Assembly: GCA_015486475.1 (NCBI GenBank)
Contig: WFRO01000451.1
Coordinates: 1 to 12,460 of the forward strand
Source: Bacteroidales bacterium
GTDB taxonomy: Bacteria > Bacteroidota > Bacteroidia > Bacteroidales > VadinHA17
DNA length: 12,460 bases
Direction: 5' to 3'
Below, piece by piece: positions 6,112 to 12,460 of this stretch (positions within the stretch are counted from its first letter, which is position 1; every line of letters starts with the position of its first letter). The notes under the pieces are model-generated. The model was given only the letters and a program-made list of their open reading frames with translations. It was not told the DNA's origin and made no database searches. The position numbers and the translations under genes are program-made.

Positions 6112-6627
6112 TTATTCTATACCCAGTTTCTTCTTGACCATCGGGAGGATGTCTACGCTCTTCTCCGAGTAGTACAGGATCATCCCGCCGGCCACATCAA
6201 AGATATAAATAAATCCGTTCTCCCGAGCCACTTCCTTGATGGCATTGTTGGCTTTGTCAATGATGGGCTGCAACATTTCCTGCTGTTTTTTCTGCATCTC
6301 CTGCTGGGCATCGGCCTGAAAATTCTGGATATTCTTCTGCATATCTATCAGCTCCTGTTCTTTGGTCTTGCGGATCAGGTCGGTCAGCTGTCCCTGCTGA
6401 GCCTGGTAATCCTGCAACTTGCGATTATACTCCACCTGCAGGGCGTCCATCTGGTCCTGCAACTGCTTGGCATAACGCTGGAGCTGTGCCTGGGCGCTGT
6501 CGTTCTCCGGCATGGCTTTCAACAACTCCTGGCTGTTGATGTGTCCGAACTTAAGCTCCTGTGCCTGTGCAGAAAATCCCATTCCTGCCAGGGCAACTAC
6601 CATTAAAATCACTATACTTCTTTTCAT
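6112..6627 (-). CDS. OmpH/Skp family periplasmic chaperone (second copy)
   Basis: This 171-residue protein has a signal peptide (MKRSIVILMVVALAGMGFSA, cleavage probably after AQA near residue 23). It then has the short Skp core strand KFGHINSQELLKAMP and a long Gln/Lys/Glu-rich alpha-helical arm at about 45-120, rich in Q (QAQQGQL, DAQQEMQKKQQEM). The C-terminal strand segment ENGFIYIFDVAGGMILYYS completes the Skp body. Skp-type trimers hold unfolded outer-membrane proteins in the periplasm and pass them to BamA. It sits 58 bases after the first ompH gene, with a -7-like element in the gap, and precedes murI. The two copies have equal length but quite different helix sequences, so they are old paralogues rather than a recent duplication. 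Confidence 0.9.
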   Translation of the reverse strand: MKRSIVILMVVALAGMGFSAQAQELKFGHINSQELLKAMPENDSAQAQLQRYAKQLQDQMDALQVEYNRKLQDYQAQQGQLTDLIRKTKEQELIDMQKNIQNFQADAQQEMQKKQQEMLQPIIDKANNAIKEVARENGFIYIFDVAGGMILYYSEKSVDILPMVKKKLGIE

Positions 6628-6673
6628 AACACTAATTTAATATTGATAAAATTTACTTTTTTCAGGTTGGCTG

Positions 6674-6681
6674 CAAATGTA
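6674..6681 (-). promoter_or_regulatory. Candidate internal -7 element before second ompH
   Basis: The minus strand reads TACATTTG, an exact TAnnTTTG match, in the 58-base gap before the ompH start at 6627. A start site there would give a leader of about 40 bases. No good -33 TTG is seen upstream. It could give ompH and murI extra transcription independent of bamA. Confidence 0.4.
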
Positions 6682-6685
6682 ACAA

Positions 6686-7201
6686 TTATTCTTTATAACC
6701 CATTTTTTTCAGCACCTGATCGCTCAGGTCGTACCGCGGGTTGGTATAGAGGAACATAGGACCGCTGGCAATGTCAAAGATCACGGCATAATTGCCATCC
6801 ACGGCCAGCTGCTTGACAGCAGCATACACTTCGTCCTGGATAGGCTTGACCAGCTCTTCCCTTTTCTTGAAAAGATCTCCCTCGGGACCGAAGTATTGTT
6901 TCTGCAGGTCCCTGACCGCTTTTTCCTTTGTGATGATCTCATTCTCCCTTTTTTTCTTCATGTCGGGAGTAAGCAACACGGCTTCATTCTGATAAGCCTT
7001 GTAAAGTTTGTCGATCTCTGCATATTTATCCTGGATCTCTTTTTCCCATTGTTTGGAGATATTGTTCAGCTTATCCTGTGCCGCTTTATAAGAAGGTATA
7101 TTATTAAGGATATACTCCGTATCCACGAAGGCATATTTCTGGCCCCAGGAAGCCATGGTACCTGCAATGATCAGTGTAAAGATCGCAATATACTTTTTCA
7201 T
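6686..7201 (-). CDS. OmpH/Skp family periplasmic chaperone (first copy)
   Basis: The ATG at 7201 begins MKKYIAIFTLIIAGTMASWG, a clear signal peptide. An in-frame ATG at 7225 would add eight residues ahead of the lysines and lies against the bamA stop, so the shorter 171-residue form is preferred. The mature protein starts QKYAFVDTEYILNNIPSY, the Skp core strand and helix, and then has a charged coiled-coil arm at about 40-120 (EKEIQDKYAEIDKLYKAY and onward). The C-terminal strands GNYAVIFDIASGPMFLYTN close the body domain. As in other Bacteroidota, it follows bamA directly (24-base gap) and is followed by a second ompH. Its role is to chaperone outer-membrane proteins for BamA. Confidence 0.9.
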   Translation of the reverse strand: MKKYIAIFTLIIAGTMASWGQKYAFVDTEYILNNIPSYKAAQDKLNNISKQWEKEIQDKYAEIDKLYKAYQNEAVLLTPDMKKKRENEIITKEKAVRDLQKQYFGPEGDLFKKREELVKPIQDEVYAAVKQLAVDGNYAVIFDIASGPMFLYTNPRYDLSDQVLKKMGYKE

Positions 7202-7225
7202 AATGCAAGGTTTTATGTTAAACAA

Positions 7226-9751
7226 CTAAAATTGCTGACCGATGACGAAATGGAAATGACTCCCGCCGGCGCCCGGTTTGCCCGGGACGGTGTTGAAACC
7301 ATATCCCCAGTCGATCCCCAGGAGGCCGAACATGGGCAGGAAGGCACGCATCCCTACACCGGCCGAGCGGACGATGCCGAAAGGATTAAAGTCCTGGATC
7401 CTGTACCAGGCGTTGCCTCCTTCGAGAAAAGCCAGCACAAAGACCGTGGCCTGTGCCTGCAGGGTGACCGGATAACGCAGCTCCAGGGATACCCGCTCAT
7501 ATACGTTCCCCGATTTTTTCCATACGCCATCCTTGTTTTTCACCATCGGTGTCAAAGAACCGTTTTCGTATCCTCTGAGAGCTATCGTCGTAATACCATA
7601 CAGGTTGTATCCCGACATACCGTCACCTCCCACATCAAACCCTTCAAAGGGAGAGGGACCGATCGCTTTGTTGAAATACCCCAGGTATCCGAACTGAGCC
7701 CGTGGATATAACACCAATTTTCCTGCCAAATTCAGATACCAATCGACCTTGAACAGCCATTTGTGATACTCCACCCATCTATAGCGCTCACTGTCAAGCA
7801 TATCCGGATCGGAATAATTTTTATTGCTGAACATGGAATAGGGCGGTGTGATCTGTAAAGAAAGGGAGATATTGGCACCGCCTACCGGATAGATGGGGTT
7901 GGGCCCGGCCGAATAACGTCCGAAAGTTACGTTAAAGCTGAAGTTGTTGGAGTTACCGTTGGAGAAGAGGAAACGCTGCGTCCAGTTATTCAGCTCGTAG
8001 TTCTGGAAAGTGATGCCTGTGTAAAGACTGAAGTAGTCATCCGGCCATTTGAGTCTCTTCTGCAATCCCGTCGACACCCCTGTAATGTTCAGGGACTGGC
8101 GGGCGGGATCGTCTTTTTTGCGGCCGTTGGTCTGGCCGGTCCGGTATACCGAGAAAGAGAAAGTATTATGTTTCTTTCCGCCGAACCACGGCTCGGTAAA
8201 GCCGAAGCTGTAGGCCTGGTAGTACTTGCCGTTGGTCTGGGCGCGCAGGCTCACCGACTGGCCGTCGCCTGTGGGTATGGGCCGCCAGGCTTTGGGGTCG
8301 AAGATGCGGCGGGCCGAGAAATTGTTGAACCGCAGACCGACGGTCCCTACCAGCATATTGGCGCCCCAACCACCGGAGATCTCGAACTGGTCGTTGGCCT
8401 TCTCTGTCAGGTCATACTCCAGGTCCACCGTGCCGGCAGCCTGGTTGGGGATGGGATTGGGAGAGATCTTCTCCGGATCGAAATGGCCCAGCTGGGCCAG
8501 CTCCCTCACCGAACGGATGATGTCCTGCTTGCTGAAAAGATCGCCCGGCAGGGTACGCAGTTCCCGTCGTACCACATGTTCGTTCGTCTTGGTGTTCCCT
8601 TTGATGATGATCTTGTTCACCGTGGCCTGCTGGCCCTCGAAAACACGGATCTCCAGATCAATGGAATCCCCCTCCACCCTCTTTTCCACCGGTATGATCT
8701 GAGAAAAGAGATAACCGTTGTCCATATAGACAGAGCTGACGGCATCCTCATCGGTATTGGTACGCTCCATCAGTCTCTTCTTGTCATAAGGATCGCCTTT
8801 TTTGATCTCCAGCCGCTGGCTCAGGTACATGGAGGGATACTTCGTATTCCCCACCCATGTGATATCGCGTATATAATAACGTTGTCCTTCGTAGATGCGT
8901 ATCAGCAGGCCTATCCTGTCCTCACTGATCCTGTATATCGAATCCCCCAGGATCTTGAAGTCCCGGTAACCGTTCTCATTGTAAAAATCCACAAGCTTCT
9001 TCTTATCCTCCTTGTAGTCCTTGTCTACCATTTTTGAAGCCTTGAAGATATTCACATCTTTCTGTTTGGTTTTTTTCAGCACCCTGCGCAGACGTTTCTC
9101 CGTGAAAACATGGTTTCCTTCAAATTTGATCTCCTCAATTTTCACGCGGGGACCTTTATCAATATCTGCCTCCAGCATGACCGTATTCTGGAAACGGGGG
9201 TCTTTTTTCCGGATGATATTGACCTTGCAGTTAAGGAAACCTTTTTCCTTGTAATGGTCCTCTATGATCTTCTTGGTGGTGTTGATCAGGTTCTGGGTCA
9301 CCTGGCTCCCGGCCATTACGTTGATCTTCTCCTCCAGATCGCTCTTTTCGTTCTTCCGGATCCCCTTGAACTCGATCCGGGACAGGCGGGGCCTTTCGAG
9401 CAGGTAATATTCCAGGTAGATCTTGCCACTGTCGATGCGTGTAGAGAAGACCTTGATATCGGAAAAGAGACCCTGGTCCCACAGTTTCTTCACTGATTTG
9501 GTGATCTCTGTCCCCGGCACCATGAGAGTTTGTCCGGGGGTAAGACCGGTAAGCTGTTTCAGGATCTGCCTGTCGAGATATTTCACGCCCGAGATGGTGA
9601 TCCCGCCGAGGACATATTCCCTGGTGGCAGAATAATCCATTGTCGGGACATTCAGGCCCACGGTGTCCTGCTGTGAAAATGAGGAAAGGGCATTGACAAA
9701 ATATATGATCAGCACGAACCAAAAAGATCTTCTCCGCATGTCATTCATCAT
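7226..9751 (-). CDS. bamA: Outer membrane protein assembly factor BamA
   Basis: This is the central insertase of outer-membrane beta-barrels. The 841 residues comprise a signal peptide (hydrophobic 10-20, cleavage probably after SSFS near 26), five POTRA domains (about 46-121, 122-201, 202-291, 292-375, 376-451) and a 16-strand barrel from about 455. POTRA hallmarks recur as I-x-F/I-x-G-(N): ITISGVKYL, IEFKGIRK, IKFEGNHVF, ITWVGNTKY, IIIKGNTKT. The barrel contains LRGY in TTIALRGYENGS, equivalent to the conserved VRGF/Y motif of loop 6, and the chain ends in Phe (VIGQQF), the usual outer-membrane signal. A second ATG 12 bases downstream (MRRRSF) gives a more standard signal peptide and may be the true start. 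Upstream is uppS (26-base gap); downstream are the Skp-like chaperones that feed it. Confidence 0.95.
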   Translation of the reverse strand: MMNDMRRRSFWFVLIIYFVNALSSFSQQDTVGLNVPTMDYSATREYVLGGITISGVKYLDRQILKQLTGLTPGQTLMVPGTEITKSVKKLWDQGLFSDIKVFSTRIDSGKIYLEYYLLERPRLSRIEFKGIRKNEKSDLEEKINVMAGSQVTQNLINTTKKIIEDHYKEKGFLNCKVNIIRKKDPRFQNTVMLEADIDKGPRVKIEEIKFEGNHVFTEKRLRRVLKKTKQKDVNIFKASKMVDKDYKEDKKKLVDFYNENGYRDFKILGDSIYRISEDRIGLLIRIYEGQRYYIRDITWVGNTKYPSMYLSQRLEIKKGDPYDKKRLMERTNTDEDAVSSVYMDNGYLFSQIIPVEKRVEGDSIDLEIRVFEGQQATVNKIIIKGNTKTNEHVVRRELRTLPGDLFSKQDIIRSVRELAQLGHFDPEKISPNPIPNQAAGTVDLEYDLTEKANDQFEISGGWGANMLVGTVGLRFNNFSARRIFDPKAWRPIPTGDGQSVSLRAQTNGKYYQAYSFGFTEPWFGGKKHNTFSFSVYRTGQTNGRKKDDPARQSLNITGVSTGLQKRLKWPDDYFSLYTGITFQNYELNNWTQRFLFSNGNSNNFSFNVTFGRYSAGPNPIYPVGGANISLSLQITPPYSMFSNKNYSDPDMLDSERYRWVEYHKWLFKVDWYLNLAGKLVLYPRAQFGYLGYFNKAIGPSPFEGFDVGGDGMSGYNLYGITTIALRGYENGSLTPMVKNKDGVWKKSGNVYERVSLELRYPVTLQAQATVFVLAFLEGGNAWYRIQDFNPFGIVRSAGVGMRAFLPMFGLLGIDWGYGFNTVPGKPGAGGSHFHFVIGQQF

Positions 9752-9777
9752 TTACCGGTCTGATTCATCTTGTTTTT

Positions 9778-10509
9778 CTATTCACTGACACGGCCAAAAC
9801 GGCGTTCACGGTGCTGGTAATCAAGGATGGCCTGAAAGAAGTCCTCTTTCCGGATATCCGGCCACAGTTTCGGTGTAAAATAAAGCTCGGTATAAGCGAT
9901 CTGCCACAGCAGGAAATTACTTATACGATACTCTCCGCTGGTGCGGATCAACAGGTCCGGATCGGGAATATCCCGGGTTTGCAAATAGTCTGAGAACAGC
10001 TTTTCATTGATCTTTCCGGGATCCAGTTTCTCCTCTTTCACATCGTGTGCTATCTGTCCGGCGGCATGGGCGATCTCCCAGCGGGCACTGTAGCTGAGTG
10101 CCAGCACCAGGTTCATGCCGGTATTGGCCGAGGTCTTTCCCATGGTCTTCAGCAGGTTCTCCCGCACCTCTTCCGGCAACACCTCCAGGTTTCCTATGGC
10201 CCGCAAAACGATGTTGTTTTTCATGAGGGTCTCTATCTCCGACTCCAGGGTGTTCACCAGCAGGGTCATCAGGGCGTTGACCTCCTCCTGCGGCCGCTGC
10301 CAGTTCTCTGTGGAAAAAGCAAAAAGGGTGAGAAAGCGTATGCCCGTCTCTGCCGCGGCCTCTGTCACTTCCCGCACAGCCGTAACACCATGCTGGTGTC
10401 CGGCCACACGCGACTTGCCCTGCTGACGGGCCCAGCGGCCGTTGCCATCCATGATCACCGCCACATGAACAGGCAGCTTCTCTTTGTCTATTTGCTCTCT
10501 CAGGTCCAT
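9778..10509 (-). CDS. uppS: Undecaprenyl diphosphate synthase (isoprenyl transferase)
   Basis: This cis-prenyltransferase extends farnesyl diphosphate with isopentenyl diphosphate to C55 undecaprenyl diphosphate, the lipid carrier for peptidoglycan and surface polysaccharides. The signature regions are all present: VAVIMDGNGRWA with catalytic Asp21, GHQHG, LTLFAFSTENWQRP, and the C-terminal RTSGEYRISNFLLWQ with TELYF and WPD. The length of 243 residues is standard. The ATG at 10509 lies 15 bases after the preceding barrel gene stop, and the gene is 26 bases before bamA, so it is clearly within the same operon. No strong ribosome binding site is visible. Confidence 0.96.
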   Translation of the reverse strand: MDLREQIDKEKLPVHVAVIMDGNGRWARQQGKSRVAGHQHGVTAVREVTEAAAETGIRFLTLFAFSTENWQRPQEEVNALMTLLVNTLESEIETLMKNNIVLRAIGNLEVLPEEVRENLLKTMGKTSANTGMNLVLALSYSARWEIAHAAGQIAHDVKEEKLDPGKINEKLFSDYLQTRDIPDPDLLIRTSGEYRISNFLLWQIAYTELYFTPKLWPDIRKEDFFQAILDYQHRERRFGRVSE

Positions 10510-10524
10510 AGCATGCAGGCAAGG

Positions 10525-11208
10525 CTACCAGTAAGCCTCACACTTCTCCCACTTGTAAAAAATTTTATAGCTTGCAAATATACCAACTATTGAATACCAA
10601 TCATTATTATGAAGAAAAGATTTCTCATTTCCCGGCATCAATGAATAATCTGCCGGCGTCCAGTTGTCTATCTCATCGGTGAAAGTCTTGCGGAACCCCC
10701 AGGAAAAACCCAGGTCCAGCTTTTCCGTGATCTTGAACTTCATCCCCAGGTCCACCGGCAGCACAAACTCCAGGTTGGCCCGGCTGCCCCCGAAGAAAGC
10801 GCCCATGCCGACCCCTGCGGACACATAAGGGGTAAAGACCACATGGCGTGGATCATAGGCAAAGGGCAGAAAATTGAACTCAAACTGCGTGGCCCAGTCA
10901 AGGAATGAGGTGGAAAAGGAAGCATTGGCCAGCTCCGGCAGGTCATGATCAAAATCAGCCCCGTTGGCCTTTAACCAACCGTACTGGAGACTCATACGCA
11001 CCGAATAACGGGGATTCAGGTTAAGACGGTACAGAATACCGAAGTCCGGGGACATATTATAGAACATACGTTCGGGATTGATATCCCCGAAATAATAAGC
11101 CCCCCCCGCTATCACTCCGAGATCCTGTGTAGTATGTTTCTTTTGAGCAAATATATTCACTGATCCTGTTAAGATCAGGACCAGGATAACTCCCTGCCAG
11201 TGCTTCAT
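10525..11208 (-). CDS. porG: PorG-like outer-membrane beta-barrel protein (DUF6089 type)
   Basis: The 227-residue protein has a signal peptide (about 1-21, ending SVNIFAQ) and alternating amphipathic strands typical of a small eight-stranded barrel, for example YSVRMSLQYGWL, TQFEFNFLPFAY, VVFTPYVSAGVGMG and LDLGFSWGFRKTF. The early motif GGAYYFGDINPER is shared in part with the upstream gene (YFGDIGG). Established context: in Porphyromonas gingivalis the gene just before uppS-bamA-ompH-ompH encodes PorG, an outer-membrane component of the type IX secretion system that associates with the PorK/PorN ring. The identical position here supports the same role, but the symbol rests on gene order and general character, not on a residue signature. 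A generic porin-like DUF6089 protein is the fallback. Confidence 0.65.
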   Translation of the reverse strand: MKHWQGVILVLILTGSVNIFAQKKHTTQDLGVIAGGAYYFGDINPERMFYNMSPDFGILYRLNLNPRYSVRMSLQYGWLKANGADFDHDLPELANASFSTSFLDWATQFEFNFLPFAYDPRHVVFTPYVSAGVGMGAFFGGSRANLEFVLPVDLGMKFKITEKLDLGFSWGFRKTFTDEIDNWTPADYSLMPGNEKSFLHNNDWYSIVGIFASYKIFYKWEKCEAYW

Positions 11209-11231
11209 GGATATTGTTTTTCGCTAAAGAC

Positions 11232-11984
11232 CTAGAGCCTGAAGATCGGAAGGTTCCGGCGTGACGTCCTCAATTTCCAGATTAAACTAACATTCAACAG
11301 GAAATAAACGTCATTATGGTTCGAATATTGTGAAGAGAATCCGTCCAGGTAGTCGGAGGTAGAAAAACGCCACCCCAGATCAGCTCCCAGTGACCAGTTG
11401 GGGTCGAGGGCCAGTTTCATACCCACCCCCAGGGGGAAGATGATAGCCGATTTCCCATTGCTCATACGATCGTAAGGATCTTCCTTGGCCTTGGGAGAGA
11501 CCAGCGCCCCGCCCAGACCCGCGAAAACATAAAGACTGAAACTGTTGCGAAAGCTGGAGATCCCCCTGCCTTTCATCATCAGATAACTGCGTTCATCTTT
11601 CCCGGCAATGATCGCCTGCTCCAACCTCAGGGAGGGCTCGAAAAGGAAAGAGGTGAATTGGATACCCCGTTGCTCGTTCACCCCGCCCGCGTCGCTGCCG
11701 CGCAAAGAGCCAAATCCCAGGTTGAACTTGAGCCAGGTCTTCTCCAGCATCTTGTACCGCATCCCGATGTTGAAGATCCCGCTGATCGATTTAGCCGAAA
11801 TATCCTTGAATCCCAAGGCATTGTCTCCATTGGACTCTCCGCCTATATCCCCGAAATAATTGGTCATACCAAATCCTCCCTCCATCTCATATCTGCGCAG
11901 CTTCCAAATCTGGGAATAAGAATCCGGGAAAAGAAAAAGCGAAAACAGAAGTAAGATTATTGCAATACGATGAGGCCTCTTCAT
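11232..11984 (-). CDS. Outer-membrane beta-barrel protein, PorG/DUF6089-like paralogue
   Basis: This 250-residue protein starts with a signal peptide (MKRPHRIAIILLLFSLFLFP, cleavage near SYS-Q at 25) and then shows barrel-type strands: MEGGFGMTNYFGDIGG, SGIFNIGMRYKM, WLKFNLGFGSL, FSLYVFAGLGGAL, FPLGVGMKLAL, WSLGADLGWRF and VYFLLNVSLIWKL. Layout and the YFGDI motif resemble the next gene, 23 bases downstream, suggesting ancient tandem duplication. It ends in a basic tail (RTSRRNLPIFRL), not a terminal aromatic strand. It is the first gene of the envelope operon, with a promoter candidate 24 bases upstream. Function is not known from sequence; a second type IX secretion or envelope-associated barrel is plausible. 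Confidence 0.75.
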   Translation of the reverse strand: MKRPHRIAIILLLFSLFLFPDSYSQIWKLRRYEMEGGFGMTNYFGDIGGESNGDNALGFKDISAKSISGIFNIGMRYKMLEKTWLKFNLGFGSLRGSDAGGVNEQRGIQFTSFLFEPSLRLEQAIIAGKDERSYLMMKGRGISSFRNSFSLYVFAGLGGALVSPKAKEDPYDRMSNGKSAIIFPLGVGMKLALDPNWSLGADLGWRFSTSDYLDGFSSQYSNHNDVYFLLNVSLIWKLRTSRRNLPIFRL

Positions 11985-12007
11985 GACAAAAGTTTTCTGA
12001 TCAAATA

Positions 12008-12039
12008 CAAATATATGAATTTTTTTTTCTTTCCCCCAA
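12008..12039 (-). promoter_or_regulatory. Candidate promoter of the envelope operon
   Basis: On the minus strand TTG (12039-12037) and TATATTTG (12015-12008) are separated by 21 bases, a fit to the Bacteroidota -33 TTG / -7 TAnnTTTG promoter. The start would fall near 12002, leaving a leader of under 20 bases before the ATG at 11984. It is the best promoter match in the window and marks the operon start after nadK. Confidence 0.55.
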
Positions 12040-12134
12040 GATAGCCCATAATTACCCTCTCAGGCCGTTCCCGGCTACGCCGGTAAAATGTATTTTTTTG
12101 TTCCCTCCCCCGGGCCATCAGCAGGCGGAAGCCG

Positions 12135-12460
12135 TCAAAACAATCTCTTGTCGGCTCCCCACATCAACTTGGACCGCAGGGTCTCAAAATAGTCCATACT
12201 ATTTAGTTTCAACACCTCAATGAAAAAACCGGCCTTTTTCAGTCTGAAAGGCTCATGGGATGTGTAGATCTGAGAGACAGAGTCAAGGGAGACCCAATAC
12301 GCCGGATGGCGTGGTGATACGCGGATGATCAGCTCATGTTCATCCGGGATCACCAGCGGCCGTACGGTCAGGTTGTGAGGCGCAATAGGGCTGAGGATGA
12401 AATTCTGTGATCCCGGGATCACGATAGGCCCTCCCACGCTCATCGAATAACCCGTTGAGC
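12135..12460 (-). CDS. nadK: NAD kinase, C-terminal part (partial)
   Basis: The frame is open through the right edge, so only the last 107 residues plus the TGA stop are seen; the Met at 12443 is internal. NAD kinase makes NADP from NAD with ATP in the cytoplasm. The visible part begins STGYSMSVGGPIVIPG, matching the conserved substrate-binding region (usually STAYS-SAGGPI), and continues SPIAPHNLTVRPLVIPD, another hallmark. The C-terminal tail WGADKRLF is typical. The N-terminal GGDG motif is outside the window. A 150-base gap with a promoter candidate separates it from the barrel gene downstream, so it is probably not in the same transcript by default. Confidence 0.93.
   Translation of the reverse strand, partial: STGYSMSVGGPIVIPGSQNFILSPIAPHNLTVRPLVIPDEHELIIRVSPRHPAYWVSLDSVSQIYTSHEPFRLKKAGFFIEVLKLNSMDYFETLRSKLMWGADKRLF

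Noticed and set aside
7202..7225. N-terminal extension of the first OmpH (start at 7225)
   Set aside because: The extra eight residues would precede the normal MKK start of a signal peptide and abut the bamA stop, so the 7201 start is favoured.
8168..9037. Plus-strand open frame of 289 codons opposite bamA
   Set aside because: It covers the POTRA and early barrel coding region of bamA; no start context or domain supports it.
12071..12083. Terminator for nadK at CCGGC-TAC-GCCGG
   Set aside because: The stem is only 5 bp and has no T run on the minus strand; it may be incidental.

Overview
The window looks like a chromosomal segment from a Bacteroidota genome, most likely an anaerobic member of the Bacteroidales or a relative; no finer placement can be supported. 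The reasons are the gene order nadK / PorG-like barrels / uppS / bamA / ompH / ompH / murI, the two-subunit KorAB oxidoreductase, promoter candidates resembling the Bacteroidota -7 consensus TAnnTTTG, and mostly weak Shine-Dalgarno sites. No tRNA, rRNA, transposase, phage gene or CRISPR array was seen.

Left part (1-4750): a gene leaving the left edge on the minus strand encodes the N-terminal regulatory part of what appears to be a PEP-synthase-like protein (GAF-like region, degenerate receiver, start of a second receiver). A strong intrinsic terminator separates it from korA-korB, a tight two-gene minus-strand operon for a 2-oxoacid:ferredoxin oxidoreductase, probably 2-oxoglutarate specific. 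A 12-bp perfect inverted repeat lies in the korA leader. Divergent from korA is a gamma-class carbonic anhydrase gene, so CO2 chemistry sits on both sides of one intergenic region.

Middle (4750-5216): a 467-bp non-coding stretch between convergent genes is built almost wholly of short repeats: four different 7-bp families, a 22-nt family with a GC-rich core, a short hairpin, and nine copies of an 11-bp unit. This is the strangest sequence in the window.

Right part (5217-12460), all on the minus strand: the 3' end of nadK, then a probable seven-gene envelope operon: two PorG-like outer-membrane barrels, uppS (undecaprenyl diphosphate synthase), bamA, two ompH/skp periplasmic chaperones and murI (glutamate racemase). 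Together they supply lipid carrier and D-glutamate for peptidoglycan, the outer-membrane protein insertase with its chaperones, and, if the porG call is right, a type IX secretion component. A promoter candidate precedes the first barrel gene, a possible internal promoter precedes the second ompH, and a terminator-like hairpin sits directly before murI.
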